Assembly: GCF_037969725.1 (NCBI RefSeq)
Contig: NZ_CP150203.1
Location: 1,194,001 to 1,258,000, forward strand
From: Paenibacillus sp. FSL W8-0426
Lineage (GTDB): Bacteria; Bacillota; Bacilli; Paenibacillales; Paenibacillaceae
DNA: 64,000 nucleotides
Reading direction: 5' to 3'
Below the pieces are notes generated by a model. It saw nothing but the letters and a program-made list of their open reading frames with translations. It ran no database searches and was not told where the DNA came from. The position numbers and the translations under genes were made by a program. Shown here one piece after another: positions 34,804 through 43,979 of the stretch (position 1 is its first letter; every line of letters starts with the position of its first letter).

Positions 34804-36219
34804 CTACATGTTGCGCAGGAAACGTTCTCCAGCGATTCCTGGCGTGGTCATTTGCTCCGGATGCAAAATCTCTTCGAGCTCTTCCGGCGTCAACAGTCCG
34901 CGCTCCAGGATGATTTCTTGCAGGGTTGCGCCTGTTTTCAGCGCTTCTTTCACGATTGAAGCCGCCACGTCATAACCGAGATGCGGATTGAGAGCAGTAA
35001 TGACGCTGAAGCTTTGCTTCATAATTTGCGCGCAGCGTTCGCGGTTCGCTTCCATCTCTTCCACGGCATATCGCGTGAATACGTCGATGCCGTTATTCAT
35101 AATTTTCAGCGATTGCAGCAGGTTGAAGGCGATCACGGGACCCATAACGTTCAGCTCGAATTGTCCGGCTTCGCATGCCATGCAGATCGTGTGATCGTTT
35201 CCCATCACCTGGAATGCCACCTGGTTGATCACCTCGGCCATCACGGGATTGACTTTGCCCGGCATGATGGACGAGCCCGGCTGGCGTGGAGGCAGGCGAA
35301 GCTCGTTGAACCCGGCACGCGGGCCGGAGGCCATCATGCGGATGTCGTTGCAGATTTTGGACAGGTTGACCGCACAGACCTTGAGGGCTGCGGACAGCTC
35401 CATGTAGGCATCCGTATTTTGAGTGGCGTCGACGAGATCGTCGGCCGTTTTCAGTTTCAACCCGGTCGCTTCGGATAAATGCTCCGTCACTTTGGCGATA
35501 TATTCAGGTTTGGCATTAAGCCCCGTTCCAACCGCGGTTGCGCCAAGGTTGATGGTTAACAAGCGTTGGTTCGCATATTCCAAGCGTTCCATGTCTCGCC
35601 CGAGCACTCGTGCATACGCGCCGAATTCTTGCCCCAGACGGATCGGAACCGCATCCTGCAGATGGGTACGTCCGACTTTGACGACATCATTGAATTCCTT
35701 CTCCTTCTTGAAGAAGGCATCCTGAAGGCGTTTCATCGTGGCAAGCAGCGTTTCGGACAGCTGATAGGCCGCGATGCGCAAGGCCGTCGGAATGACGTCG
35801 TTCGTGGATTGGGACATGTTCACGTGGTTGTTCGGGTTGCAGTGGAAATAGTCTCCTTTGCTCTGCAGCAGCAGCTCGAGTCCGCGGTTGGCCAAAATTT
35901 CGTTCATATTCATATTCATGGAAGTGCCTGCACCGCCCTGAATGGAGTCAACAATAAAATGATCCAGATGATGGCCTTTCATCATTTCTTCGGCAGCCAT
36001 GACGATGACGTCGCCGATTTTGCGCGGCAGCATCTTGAGTTCCATATTCGTTACCGCAGCAGCCTTTTTGACGGCGGCCAGGGCGATGACCAGTTCCCTG
36101 TGCACCGCGACTCCGGTAATCGGGAAGTTCTCGACCGCCCGTACCGTCTGAATACCGTAATAGGCATAAGCAGGAATTTCTTTTTCACCGATAAAATCTT
36201 TTTCGGTTCTAGTGGACAT
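34804..36219 (-). CDS. aspA: Aspartate ammonia-lyase
   Basis: A protein of about 471 residues of the aspartase/fumarase superfamily. Features are GIQTVRAVENFPITG, GGAGTSMNMNMNEILANR, VGRTHLQDAVPIRLGQEF, and the signature GSSIMPGKVNP. The N-terminal SxxxDFIGEKEIP and the overall match favour aspartase over class II fumarase. It converts aspartate to fumarate and ammonia. The ATG at 36219 has GGAGG 8 bases upstream; the longer frame is rejected. Monocistronic. Confidence 0.94.
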   Translation of the reverse strand: MSTRTEKDFIGEKEIPAYAYYGIQTVRAVENFPITGVAVHRELVIALAAVKKAAAVTNMELKMLPRKIGDVIVMAAEEMMKGHHLDHFIVDSIQGGAGTSMNMNMNEILANRGLELLLQSKGDYFHCNPNNHVNMSQSTNDVIPTALRIAAYQLSETLLATMKRLQDAFFKKEKEFNDVVKVGRTHLQDAVPIRLGQEFGAYARVLGRDMERLEYANQRLLTINLGATAVGTGLNAKPEYIAKVTEHLSEATGLKLKTADDLVDATQNTDAYMELSAALKVCAVNLSKICNDIRMMASGPRAGFNELRLPPRQPGSSIMPGKVNPVMAEVINQVAFQVMGNDHTICMACEAGQFELNVMGPVIAFNLLQSLKIMNNGIDVFTRYAVEEMEANRERCAQIMKQSFSVITALNPHLGYDVAASIVKEALKTGATLQEIILERGLLTPEELEEILHPEQMTTPGIAGERFLRNM

Positions 36220-36549
36220 TTTGTTCGCCTCCAGTGGCATCCAATAATTGGTGGACCTCGGCATTGCCGAAGCGCACTCAGTATATCATTTAAGCAAAAA
36301 GGTTGCCAATCTAAAACATTTTACGCATTTTGCCGATAAATAATTAAAATTATAAATAATCATTCGAGATGTGTGACATCAGCTTTGGACGGGCTCGAAG
36401 TGCCTTGAATGCCGCGGATGATAGCGCAATCATTATTTTGTTCGAAAAAGGCGTCGGGGAGGGTGATTTCAACGTTGTCAGTGATATATGTTACATGTTT
36501 TCTGGTTATTAACTGGTAATCTAGGAAAAAAGGACTAAGAGGTGCGAGG
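36220..36549. other. Non-coding divergent region
   Basis: About 330 bases between the divergent aspA and chemoreceptor genes. AT-rich near 36340-36360 and presumably containing both promoters. No gene, repeat or clear operator seen. Confidence 0.5.
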
Positions 36550-37827
36550 ATGAAGTGGACTTTAGGCGCAAAAACGGTCGCAGGTTTAGTACTGATCTCG
36601 GTTATTACGTACGGAACTAGCGCTTTTTTTATATTCTTTCTGAAGGATTGGTTTGCATTTAATATTCCTGATTGGTTATATATATCGATCGTGCTGATCC
36701 TGGGGGTATGCTGGAACGGAATACTGGGTTGGGGCGCTTCCCGCTGGTTGACCCGTCCGATCAAACATTTGGCCACCGCTGCCAAACAAGTCTCTTCGGG
36801 CGATTTGACCGTCACGATCCCGAAGCGGCAGACACAGGATGAAATCACGATTCTGTACGATGCGTTCGGGGGCATGGTCAGCAATCTGAGGGATATCGTC
36901 AACGATATTGCGGAAAGCACCCGCACGACTTCGCAAAACGCCCAGTCGCTCAGCGAAGCGATCACCCAAGCGGCTGCCCAGATCGAGATGATGTCCGATG
37001 CCGTTGACCATATCGCCGTTGGCGTCGAGCAGCAGAAGGTAACTTCCCGTCAATCGCTCGCGATGGCCGATGAAATGCTGACGGATTTTCAGGACATGCA
37101 CGGCCAATCCGTGAGCATGACCGATCTGTCGGGGCAGATGGAACGTTCGGTGGTTCAAACGAAAGAGACGTTTTCATCGTTGATGAACGGCATGGAGGAA
37201 CTGACTGCTTCCCATGACCGTTCCAGAGAAATCATGCTGCTGCTTGAAAAGGAAGCGTCCGATATTGAAGTTATTACTCAATCCGTTAAGAACATTGCGG
37301 AAGAAACCGGGCTGCTTGCCCTTAATGCTTCCATCGAGGCTGCGCGCGCGGGCGAGGAAGGTTCAGGCTTTGCGGTCGTTGCCCAGCAAATTCGCAAGCT
37401 GGCAGATGAGAGCAAGCAGTCCGTGCACCGGATCAACGAATTGATCAGCCGCGTGCAGCAGCGAATTCGGGATACCGCGCAGTTGATTCACGTCCAGCAC
37501 GGGCTGGTCGTAAGCGAATCGCAGCGTACCGTGACGGTGGACGAGACGCTGCACGTACTTACGGGCGCGGTGGAAGTGTTCATGCAAGGGGCCAACAAGA
37601 TCGGCTCCCAGATTGCGGAACAGACCTCCAGGGTAGAGCAAACCCATGGCCATGTGAAGCAAATCCAGGGGAAAGCAAGTTCATTCTCGGATGAAGCGAA
37701 ACGAATCATGGATGCGGCACATGAAGAAACGGCGATCATGCAGGAGATTTCTTCATCGGCCGAAGAACTGAGACAATTGACCGATCGTTTGCTGGACAAA
37801 ACGAAAGCATTCCGGATGCAGCCTTGA
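36550..37827 (+). CDS. Methyl-accepting chemotaxis protein without extracellular sensor
   Basis: A protein of 425 residues. Two membrane segments lie close together (about 8-30 and 42-65) with almost no extracellular loop. A HAMP region follows ([21 protein letters not shown]), then a long coiled-coil signalling domain with hairpin tip [30 protein letters not shown]. With no ligand domain outside the cell, it probably senses membrane or cytoplasmic state. Preceded by GAGGTGCGAGG and followed by a terminator that overlaps its stop codon. Confidence 0.9.
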   Translation: MKWTLGAKTVAGLVLISVITYGTSAFFIFFLKDWFAFNIPDWLYISIVLILGVCWNGILGWGASRWLTRPIKHLATAAKQVSSGDLTVTIPKRQTQDEITILYDAFGGMVSNLRDIVNDIAESTRTTSQNAQSLSEAITQAAAQIEMMSDAVDHIAVGVEQQKVTSRQSLAMADEMLTDFQDMHGQSVSMTDLSGQMERSVVQTKETFSSLMNGMEELTASHDRSREIMLLLEKEASDIEVITQSVKNIAEETGLLALNASIEAARAGEEGSGFAVVAQQIRKLADESKQSVHRINELISRVQQRIRDTAQLIHVQHGLVVSESQRTVTVDETLHVLTGAVEVFMQGANKIGSQIAEQTSRVEQTHGHVKQIQGKASSFSDEAKRIMDAAHEETAIMQEISSSAEELRQLTDRLLDKTKAFRMQP

Positions 37828-37849
37828 GCTGATCCGGGGTGCTTTTTTT
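37807..37849 (+). terminator. Terminator overlapping the chemoreceptor 3' end
   Basis: GCATTCCGGAT (37807-37817) pairs with ATCCGGGGTGC (37832-37842) using two wobbles, followed by TTTTTTT. The left arm is coding sequence and the stop codon lies in the loop. Confidence 0.75.
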
Positions 37850-38066
37850 CTTGATTCGTGCCTGTTCAAAGAGACGTCTTTGACGGTGATTTTCCCTATT
37901 TTTAGCCAATATTTTGCTTGTCATGCTAAAACACGAACATTCTTTCGTGAAAATGAATATATGTAAAGTTTTTTTTATGAAACATTAACAAATTCGCAAC
38001 GTGTGGGCTATAAATGACTATATAATAAGGTAGTATTCAATGAAAAATATGAAGGAGCCCAGCATA

Positions 38067-38921
38067 TTGAAAACTTGGACAGGTATCCTGCTGATGATCG
38101 TTTTGGCGGTAGCCATAATTAGTGCAGTATCGACTGCTCACTCTACGAACGAACAGGCTGAGCAGCTTCCCATAGATAACCCATCAAGCCAGGCCGAAGC
38201 GGTCGCGGCATCCAATATAGATAATGACAGTGACAATGACGAAGAAGCTTTACTCCACTCCAATGAAATTCTCCAAGACACGGACAATGTTTCGATTGCA
38301 CCCGAGAATGAAAACATTCGATTATACCCTATGCAGGTTGAAGGTTCTGGATATATCTATAACGGCATTACATTAGAAGTCAATGGAAAAGAAAAGCATT
38401 TTCCGGCCTGGAAAGCAGAGGGAGGATCGTATAAACCGGAAGTCCATGAGCTGGATCTGAATGGAGACGGACGGAAAGAAATTTTGGTGCTGCTCACGGC
38501 AGGCCACGGGACAGGCGTTTATTTGGGAAAAGCTTATATTGTCGATCCGGATACGCTGACAGAAATGAACATGCAGCCATTGGAAGAGGTCGTGCAGCAG
38601 CATGTTGCTTCCCGAGTCAACGTTACTCCGGGGAAAGTGGATATCAACGTTGATATCGACGGGAAACCTGCCGCGTCCACCCGTTTGGAGGAAGAAACGG
38701 AAGGCGTGGATTACAATCAAGAACTTGAATTTGGCAGTGTCGTGTACTACAGCATCGATCAAGATCGATTGACCGTATCCGCTTCGGGAGCATATTCCTT
38801 TGGCATGTACGGCGGGGAACTGCGTTTTCGTTATGAGTTCATGGACGGGCAGTGGAAGGCAACCGGACTGGATTTCAATTCAGACACGTATGAAGAGGAG
38901 TACACGCAATCGTTTGATTGA
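38067..38921 (+). CDS. Exported or membrane-anchored hypothetical protein with Asp-rich calcium-loop motif
   Basis: About 284 residues from a TTG that has AAGGAG 9 bases upstream; an in-frame ATG at 38040 has a weaker site and would add nine residues. One N-terminal membrane segment (WTGILLMIVLAVAIISAV) is followed by an acidic low-complexity stretch, then a domain containing ELDLNGDGRKEILVLLTAGHGTG, the calcium-loop pattern of FG-GAP/VCBS-like repeats. Conserved architecture in Paenibacillus-type secreted proteins; function unknown. Confidence 0.7.
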   Translation: MKTWTGILLMIVLAVAIISAVSTAHSTNEQAEQLPIDNPSSQAEAVAASNIDNDSDNDEEALLHSNEILQDTDNVSIAPENENIRLYPMQVEGSGYIYNGITLEVNGKEKHFPAWKAEGGSYKPEVHELDLNGDGRKEILVLLTAGHGTGVYLGKAYIVDPDTLTEMNMQPLEEVVQQHVASRVNVTPGKVDINVDIDGKPAASTRLEEETEGVDYNQELEFGSVVYYSIDQDRLTVSASGAYSFGMYGGELRFRYEFMDGQWKATGLDFNSDTYEEEYTQSFD

Positions 38922-38954
38922 TGTTTGCCAGGTGAATGACAAAGAAAACAGAAA

Positions 38955-38991
38955 TAAGAGGCTGAAAAAAAAGAAGGACAACAGCCTCTAT
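38955..38991 (+). terminator. Weak hairpin after the exported protein gene
   Basis: AGAGGCTG and CAGCCTCT form an 8-bp stem with a 17-base A-rich loop; only a short T-rich tail follows. Possible terminator. Confidence 0.4.
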
Positions 38992-39116
38992 TTGTGCTGT
39001 CCAGAATTGCCGCAAGCGAGCGGCTTTATGAAGAAGAAACACCGCTGGCATCCCACATTCCCGGGACATCCCCAGGGCTGTCGAATGGCAGCGGTCAGAG
39101 CTTGAGAGCCGTGATT

Positions 39117-40091
39117 TTATCGAATGACGGTATCGAGCGGTTTAAGATGAGCTTCGATGGAGGCTCTCCGGTCTTCAAGGAATGGAGGCAGAGCCAACGA
39201 TTCCCCGAGAAACTCGAACGATTCGTCGGTACCGAATCCGGGACCGTCCGTAGCGAGTTCGAACAGGATGCCGTTCGGTTCACGGAAATACAAGGAGCGG
39301 AAATAATGCCGGTCAACGAACCCGGAGTTGGAGAATTGGGATTGGCGCACCCGTTCCACCCATTGTTTCAGCTCTTCTTCATTGTCTACGCGGAAGGCAA
39401 CGTGGTGCACGCTGCCGCGGCCGGGACGTTCGATCGGCAGGTCACTGCGTTCCTCCACATGAACTTCGGAGCCGCTGCCGCCTTCCCCGGATTCAAACAC
39501 AAGCACATCCGGTTGTCCTGCCACAAAAGCAGGGAAGGAACCTTTCAGACGGAAGCCCAGCAGATCGGTGAGCACGCCTGCCGTAAGTGAAGCGTCTTCC
39601 ACGGTAAGTTGTACCGGCCCCAGGCCAACGATGCCGTATTCCGCAGGCACCGGACTGCGATCCCATGGTTTGCCTCCGGCAACGCCCGTATTGTTTTCGT
39701 CCGAGACGAGGATCAAACGCTGGTTTTCGAAATCGGTGAAAGCAAGCGTCAATCGGCCGGCGCGCTCCGTGATGTTGCCGTGATTCACGTCGTATTCGTC
39801 AAAACGCTGCAACCAGTAGTCCAGTGCCTTATCGTTTGGGACGCGGAGGGAGGTGGCCGAGATGCTGTTTACTCCTTCGCGGGTTTGCCCGGCCATCGGC
39901 ATTTCGAAAAAGGTTAACTCCGTGCCGGGATTTCCGATTTCATCGCCGTAAAACAGGTGGTACATCGTTACATCGTCCTGATTGACGGTTTTTTTGATCA
40001 GTCTCAGTCCAAGAACCTCGGTATAGAAGCGATAGTTGGCTGCTGCTTTTGCGGTTAATGCGGATACATGGTGCAGTCCTTTGATTTGCAT
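39117..40091 (-). CDS. Ring-cleaving dioxygenase-like VOC protein (MhqO/MhqE type)
   Basis: A protein of 324 residues with two vicinal-oxygen-chelate repeats: MQIKGLHHVSALTAKAAANYRFYTEVLGLRLIKKTVNQDD and the second half from VQLTVEDASLTAGVLTDLLGF to VHHVAFRVDNEEELKQWVERV, with a metal-ligand-like FREPNGILFELATDGPGF. The closest known relatives are Bacillus quinone- and diamide-responsive glyoxalase/dioxygenases controlled by MhqR. AAGGAGG precedes the ATG. The physiological substrate is not certain. Confidence 0.88.
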   Translation of the reverse strand: MQIKGLHHVSALTAKAAANYRFYTEVLGLRLIKKTVNQDDVTMYHLFYGDEIGNPGTELTFFEMPMAGQTREGVNSISATSLRVPNDKALDYWLQRFDEYDVNHGNITERAGRLTLAFTDFENQRLILVSDENNTGVAGGKPWDRSPVPAEYGIVGLGPVQLTVEDASLTAGVLTDLLGFRLKGSFPAFVAGQPDVLVFESGEGGSGSEVHVEERSDLPIERPGRGSVHHVAFRVDNEEELKQWVERVRQSQFSNSGFVDRHYFRSLYFREPNGILFELATDGPGFGTDESFEFLGESLALPPFLEDRRASIEAHLKPLDTVIR

Positions 40092-40209
40092 GATGGAATC
40101 CTCCTTGGGATCGGTATTTTAACATTGGAGATTGAAAAAGATCTGATTTGTTTGGATTCAAATTGTGTTTATATTATAGTAACTTACTTAAAGTTTGTTT
40201 GTTCTGAAT

Positions 40210-40229
40210 TTATCTTAACATAAAGATAA
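40210..40229. promoter_or_regulatory. Inverted repeat upstream of the dioxygenase gene, possible operator
   Basis: TTATCTT-AACATA-AAGATAA is a 7-bp inverted repeat about 120 bases upstream of the dioxygenase start. Its size fits a MarR-type operator, as used by MhqR, but no regulator gene is adjacent. Confidence 0.35.
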
Positions 40230-40312
40230 TTAAAGCGCAACACCCGATTGTACGAATGTCATAGACATATTGCATCAACGATGCCACAATGGTTGAATGT
40301 AAAAAAAGCCCA

Positions 40313-40379
40313 TTATATAAACTGCAAAAAACCATACAGACGTTAACGGAGAGGCAGAACTAATCTGGCGTTATATAGG
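40313..40379 (+). repeat. MITE-like element, short copy S3
   Basis: It starts TTATATAAACTGCA, contains the exact core GTTAACGGAGAGGCAGAAC and ends CGTTATATAG, so both ends carry TATATA but the interior modules are missing. It ends 25 bases before the YwaF-like gene start and would be in its leader. Confidence 0.65.
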
Positions 40380-40403
40380 CCAATAGAAAGGGGCGTAATC
40401 ATA

Positions 40404-41189
40404 ATGGCTGATCCGAAGTGGCTTGATCCATTTGATGAGGCACCGTTCATCATGTTTTCCTGGCCACACTTGTGGGCAGTGTTCGGCATTGCTGCTGCGA
40501 TCGGGTTGTTATATGTGTTGAAATCCAGATTGAGGGCATGGTCCGAAAAAAAAAGGAAGGTCCTCCGAATCTGCATGGCAGGCATGTTGTTGTCCATGGA
40601 AATCATGCTTCAGTCATGGTATGGCTATGGCGGGGTATGGAGCCCGCAAACGTCCCTTCCGCTTGAGCTGTGCAGCTTGACCTTGCTGCTGTCCGCCGTC
40701 CTGCTGCTGACACGAAGCAAATGGCTGCATTCCGCATTGTTGTACGCCGGGATCGCCGGAGCCATGATGGCGATCGTGACGCCCAACCTTGGTTATGCGT
40801 TCCCGCATTTTCGCTTTATTCAATTTTTCACTGCCCATGGCCTTATTATTCTTGCTTTGCTTTACATGACTTGGGTGGAGGAGATGCGTCCGGGCTGGAA
40901 GTCAGTCATAGGTTCGATCTGTTTTGTAAATCTGGCTGCCCTGGCCGTGTATATTGTTGATGTGATGCTTGGTGCCAATTACATGTTCCTGCGCCATAAG
41001 CCCGATACGGCTTCAATCCTGGATGTGTTCGGTCCTTATCCGCTGTATATCTTGTGGGAGGAAGGATTGGCCGCTGCCTTGTTTGCGCTCATGCATGTGC
41101 TGCTGTTTGCCATACCGGACAAGATCCATCGTATAAGAAACGCGAATCCGGCAGAAAAAAGGGGAGCCCGGCTTTCCGAAACACGTTAA
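40404..41189 (+). CDS. TIGR02206/YwaF-family integral membrane protein
   Basis: A protein of 261 residues with about seven membrane segments. Family features are WPHLWAVFGIAAAIGLLYVLK, SLPLELCSLTLLLSAVLLLTRSKW, AIVTPNLGYAFPHFRFIQFFTAHGLIILALLYM, and GANYMFLRHKP. This matches the YwaF-like membrane proteins of Bacillus, whose function is not established. AAAGGGG precedes the ATG. Repeat copy S3 lies just upstream. Confidence 0.88.
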   Translation: MADPKWLDPFDEAPFIMFSWPHLWAVFGIAAAIGLLYVLKSRLRAWSEKKRKVLRICMAGMLLSMEIMLQSWYGYGGVWSPQTSLPLELCSLTLLLSAVLLLTRSKWLHSALLYAGIAGAMMAIVTPNLGYAFPHFRFIQFFTAHGLIILALLYMTWVEEMRPGWKSVIGSICFVNLAALAVYIVDVMLGANYMFLRHKPDTASILDVFGPYPLYILWEEGLAAALFALMHVLLFAIPDKIHRIRNANPAEKRGARLSETR

Positions 41190-41193
41190 AGAA

Positions 41194-41232
41194 AAATCCC
41201 GCCGTACGCCGGAAGGCGACTGCGACGGGATG
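41194..41232 (-). terminator. Terminator of the SDR gene
   Basis: ATCCCG and CGGGAT form the outer stem, with an inner GCC/GGC hairpin; on the minus strand a T run follows. It also lies just past the YwaF-like gene. Confidence 0.65.
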
Positions 41233-41300
41233 AACGAAAGATGGGATAACGGCAAGAAGCCGCACTAAAATGCCGATATGCAATTGAAGCGATAGGAGGC

Positions 41301-42092
41301 TTACCCCCGGAGCAGCGACTCCGCCCCGTCCACGTATATGCGCGTGCCGGTGACATGGGACGCTTCATCGGAAGCCAGGAAAAGCACAACGTTGGCTACC
41401 TGCTCCGAGGTTCCGGGCTTGCCTTTCAGCGGATGCTCGTGGCCTTCCGGAAACTGGACGGGAATCTGCACTTCTTTCAGGTCATCCGAAGGATAGGTAT
41501 TGTCATCGATGTTGGTGTCAATCGCGCCGGGACAGACGGCGTTTACGCGAATGCCATAACGCGCAAGCTCCAGGGCGGCCATTTTGGTGAAAGCCGTTTG
41601 CCCCGCCTTGCTGGAAGCATATGCCGAGAATCCGATGCCCGAAAATACGCGGTTGCCGTTGATCGAGCTCGTAATGATGATGCTGCCGCCACGCTCCTTC
41701 ATGTGGGGGATGGCATATTTCACCGTGGCGAACGTACCGCGCATGTTGATATCCATCGTCTGGTCCCAATCGTCCATCTCCATCGTTTCGATGGGGGCCA
41801 TCGTGCCGTTAATGCCGGCATTGGCAAACACGACGTCGATGCGGCCCGCCATTCGGGCAGCTTGGTCGATCGCTTGGCGGACTTGGTCCGGCTTGGACAC
41901 GTCGCACTCCAGCACATGGGCTATGCCGCCGATTTCTTCAATGCTCCTTTTTGTTTCCTCCGCGTTCTCCGGGGTCCTGTCCAGCATGAATACTTGAGCG
42001 CCTTGTTCCCCGAATTTGATGGCCGTGGCCTGGCCAATGCCCGAACCGCCTCCCGTGACGATCGCGACTTTATCCTTTAGACGTTCTGTCAT
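41301..42092 (-). CDS. Short-chain dehydrogenase/reductase
   Basis: A protein of 263 residues with the classical SDR layout: cofactor loop VTGGGSGIGQA, the FANAGING motif, catalytic Ser in IITSSINGNRVF, YASSK (Tyr and Lys), and the C-terminal GTRIYVDGAESL. An aspartate after the second strand (FMLDRTPENAEET) suggests NAD preference. The substrate is not readable. GGAGGAG precedes the ATG. Confidence 0.92.
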   Translation of the reverse strand: MTERLKDKVAIVTGGGSGIGQATAIKFGEQGAQVFMLDRTPENAEETKRSIEEIGGIAHVLECDVSKPDQVRQAIDQAARMAGRIDVVFANAGINGTMAPIETMEMDDWDQTMDINMRGTFATVKYAIPHMKERGGSIIITSSINGNRVFSGIGFSAYASSKAGQTAFTKMAALELARYGIRVNAVCPGAIDTNIDDNTYPSDDLKEVQIPVQFPEGHEHPLKGKPGTSEQVANVVLFLASDEASHVTGTRIYVDGAESLLRG

Positions 42093-42191
42093 CGTTCATT
42101 CTCCTCCCTGAAATGACGGTTTATCCCTATTTACCCGGCGAGAGAGGCATGAAGCAAAAAATGAGCGTCAAAAGAAACATTAAAACGAACC

Positions 42192-42219
42192 ATCACAAAA
42201 CGATCATCACAAAACGATC
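42192..42219. repeat. Short tandem repeat, 14-bp unit
   Basis: Two consecutive copies of ATCACAAAACGATC, with flanking degenerate copies, lie upstream of the palindromic terminator at 42229. Function unknown; probably slippage. Confidence 0.6.
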
Positions 42220-42228
42220 CATCTCAAA

Positions 42229-42258
42229 AAGACAGCGTCCCGGGACGCTGTCTTGTTT
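42229..42258. terminator. Perfect palindromic terminator
   Basis: AAGACAGCGTCC joined directly to its inverse forms a 26-bp perfect palindrome. On the minus strand TTTTTGAG follows, so it terminates the YqkE-like gene ending at 42293. Confidence 0.75.
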
Positions 42259-42292
42259 GTAGCATAAGAGCCATCGGCCTTCGCCATGGCGT

Positions 42293-42550
42293 CTATTTAT
42301 GTTTTTTCCAATCCAAGGAGCTGTTGTTCAGCAGGTACTCGAAGTCGTTCTCCAGCCGTTTCTGTTCCGCTTTGCGTACTGCTTCCGCTTCCTGGCGTTC
42401 CCGTTCTTTGCGTTCCGTTTCCGCCGCCTTGGCCTCATCGGCCTGTGCTTTGAGCTTTGCCAGCACGTCGCTGCTCAGAAGGTCTTTCAGCGTTGCTGGT
42501 TTATCTTGGGCTGCCTTTGGGGCAGGGGAGTGTTTTTTGGATTTGGCCAT
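42293..42550 (-). CDS. YqkE-family small charged protein (DUF3886)
   Basis: A protein of 85 residues from the ATG at 42550 (MAKSKKHSP), with AAAGGAG 10 bases upstream; the longer frame to 42901 is not supported. It has a lysine-rich start, TLKDLLSSDVLAKLKAQADE, then a long highly charged helix (ERKERERQEAEAVRKAEQKRLENDFEYLL) and a C-terminal SLDWKKHK, as in the Bacillus YqkE family. Probably a coiled-coil or nucleic-acid-associated protein; function unknown. Confidence 0.82.
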   Translation of the reverse strand: MAKSKKHSPAPKAAQDKPATLKDLLSSDVLAKLKAQADEAKAAETERKERERQEAEAVRKAEQKRLENDFEYLLNNSSLDWKKHK

Positions 42551-42764
42551 GGGAATCGATCTCCTTTCAAAAACATACATCAGTATGGCATGCAGACACC
42601 CTGTTGCAGGGTAGTCATTATAGTATATCAGGTTCGCAAAATCCGTTCCATGGAGCAGGCGAAAAAGCAGGAAAGTGGAAGCTTCAGCGCGAATGAAAAA
42701 GGGTATAAACTCATATATTATTACCGATACTTCGACTATTCCCTGGTGAAAGGAGTCGTTGGTC

Positions 42765-42875
42765 GTGGAAATGAACCGCAGTTTATTGAAAGGGCTTGCA
42801 TGGGGGTGTGCCTTCAGCATCCCGCTGTGGATGGCGATTATCGGTTGGGTGCTTATGCTCAGCCATATGTTGTAG
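42765..42875 (+). CDS. Small single-span membrane peptide
   Basis: A frame of 36 residues from a GTG at 42765, with AAAGGAG 9 bases upstream; an ATG two codons later (42771) is the alternative. The sequence MNRSLLKGLAWGCAFSIPLW continues into MAIIGWVLMLSHML: a short basic N-terminus and a single hydrophobic helix. Such size and layout fit small Bacillota membrane proteins. Divergent from the YqkE-like gene. No homologue recognised with certainty. Confidence 0.5.
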   Translation: MEMNRSLLKGLAWGCAFSIPLWMAIIGWVLMLSHML

Positions 42876-42986
42876 GATGCTGCAGAACCATTTCGAAGCA
42901 CAGGAGAGCCAGCATTACGGGTTACGGGTTATGGATATCATTACATGCATGAAAAAACGTAAAGCGAGGGTTTTGGCTTTGATAAA

Positions 42987-43000
42987 TGTAAACGCTAACA
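42987..43000. promoter_or_regulatory. Perfect match to the cre (CcpA) consensus
   Basis: TGTAAACGCTAACA fits TGWAANCGNTNWCA at every fixed position. It lies between the small membrane-peptide gene and a terminator, so no obvious target gene starts nearby; it may be a chance match. Confidence 0.35.
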
Positions 43001-43020
43001 ACGAAAAAGGGACGAAACGA

Positions 43021-43062
43021 TAAAGCTCTGCCTTCCGCACATCGGCGAGGGGCAGAGCTTTA
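43021..43062. terminator. Bidirectional terminator
   Basis: TAAAGCTCTGCC (43021) and GGCAGAGCTTTA (43051) form a 12-bp perfect stem. It lies just beyond the stop of the cyclophilin gene (minus) and downstream of the small membrane-peptide gene (plus). Confidence 0.8.
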
Positions 43063-43071
43063 TACGTTCAA

Positions 43072-43722
43072 TTAAGGCATTTTGACCGGTTCAGGGTATT
43101 CGAGCCCATGGGTGTCGACGGTCACCTTTTTCATGACTTGATCCTGAAGGGGCTTGTCCTTCTTGTCTCGTTCTTGAGCAGCGATGGCATCCACGACCTC
43201 CATGCCTTCCGTTACTTTACCGAAGGTAGCATAAGCGTTGTCTAAATGATCGGCATCTGATTCCATAATGAAAAACTGAGAGCCTGCCGAATCCAGATCA
43301 TTCCCGCTTCGCGCCATGGAAATGACGCCGCGCGTGTGCTTCAGATTGTTTTTATGGCCGTTGGACGTAAATTCGCCTTTAATGGTATATCCCGGCCCCC
43401 CGGTACCATTTCCGTTCGGATCTCCGCCCTGAATCATGAAGCCCGGAATGACGCGATGGAAGATCGTTCCGTCGTAAAAGCCTTTGTTCGCCAGCGAGAT
43501 GAAGTTGTTCACCGTATTCGGCGCGATGCCCGGGTACAGCTCAATGACGATTTTTTGTCCATCCTGCATCTCGATGGTTGCCACCGGGTTCGGGCCTTCC
43601 GGCTCGACCGGTTCGGGCGTTTCGGCTGCGCCGCTGGATGCGCGCCCGCAGCCGCTAATGATGATAAGCAACAACGCCAGCATCAGCGAAGTTGCCGTCG
43701 TTTTTTTCAATCGACCAAACAT
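43072..43722 (-). CDS. Cyclophilin-type peptidyl-prolyl isomerase lipoprotein
   Basis: A protein of 216 residues from the ATG at 43722, with GGGAGG upstream; the longer frame to 43959 crosses the divergent MFS start. The N-terminus is a lipoprotein signal with lipobox ISGC ([14 protein letters not shown]). The cyclophilin domain follows: [49 protein letters not shown] and [15 protein letters not shown]. It would assist folding of exported proteins at the outer face of the membrane. Confidence 0.93.
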   Translation of the reverse strand: MFGRLKKTTATSLMLALLLIIISGCGRASSGAAETPEPVEPEGPNPVATIEMQDGQKIVIELYPGIAPNTVNNFISLANKGFYDGTIFHRVIPGFMIQGGDPNGNGTGGPGYTIKGEFTSNGHKNNLKHTRGVISMARSGNDLDSAGSQFFIMESDADHLDNAYATFGKVTEGMEVVDAIAAQERDKKDKPLQDQVMKKVTVDTHGLEYPEPVKMP

Positions 43723-43979
43723 GAAGACGTTCCTCCCTGCAATGTGCATCGTCGGGGTTCTGACAGTAAGGCCTGTCGTCATCCACAAACTATCATACCT
43801 TTTTTGCCGCCGAAAAGGCAATCGATGGCATAGACGCAGACTATAAAGGATGGCCTTCATGGGAGGATGGGTGTAAAATAAGGGAAATGCTTCCTCAGGC
43901 AGGGACGTACGGGTCTGTACCGTTCGCTCCAGCATATGCGGCAGTCCCGGCGTCGGCAAAGGAAAGGACGTGCAGGGAT

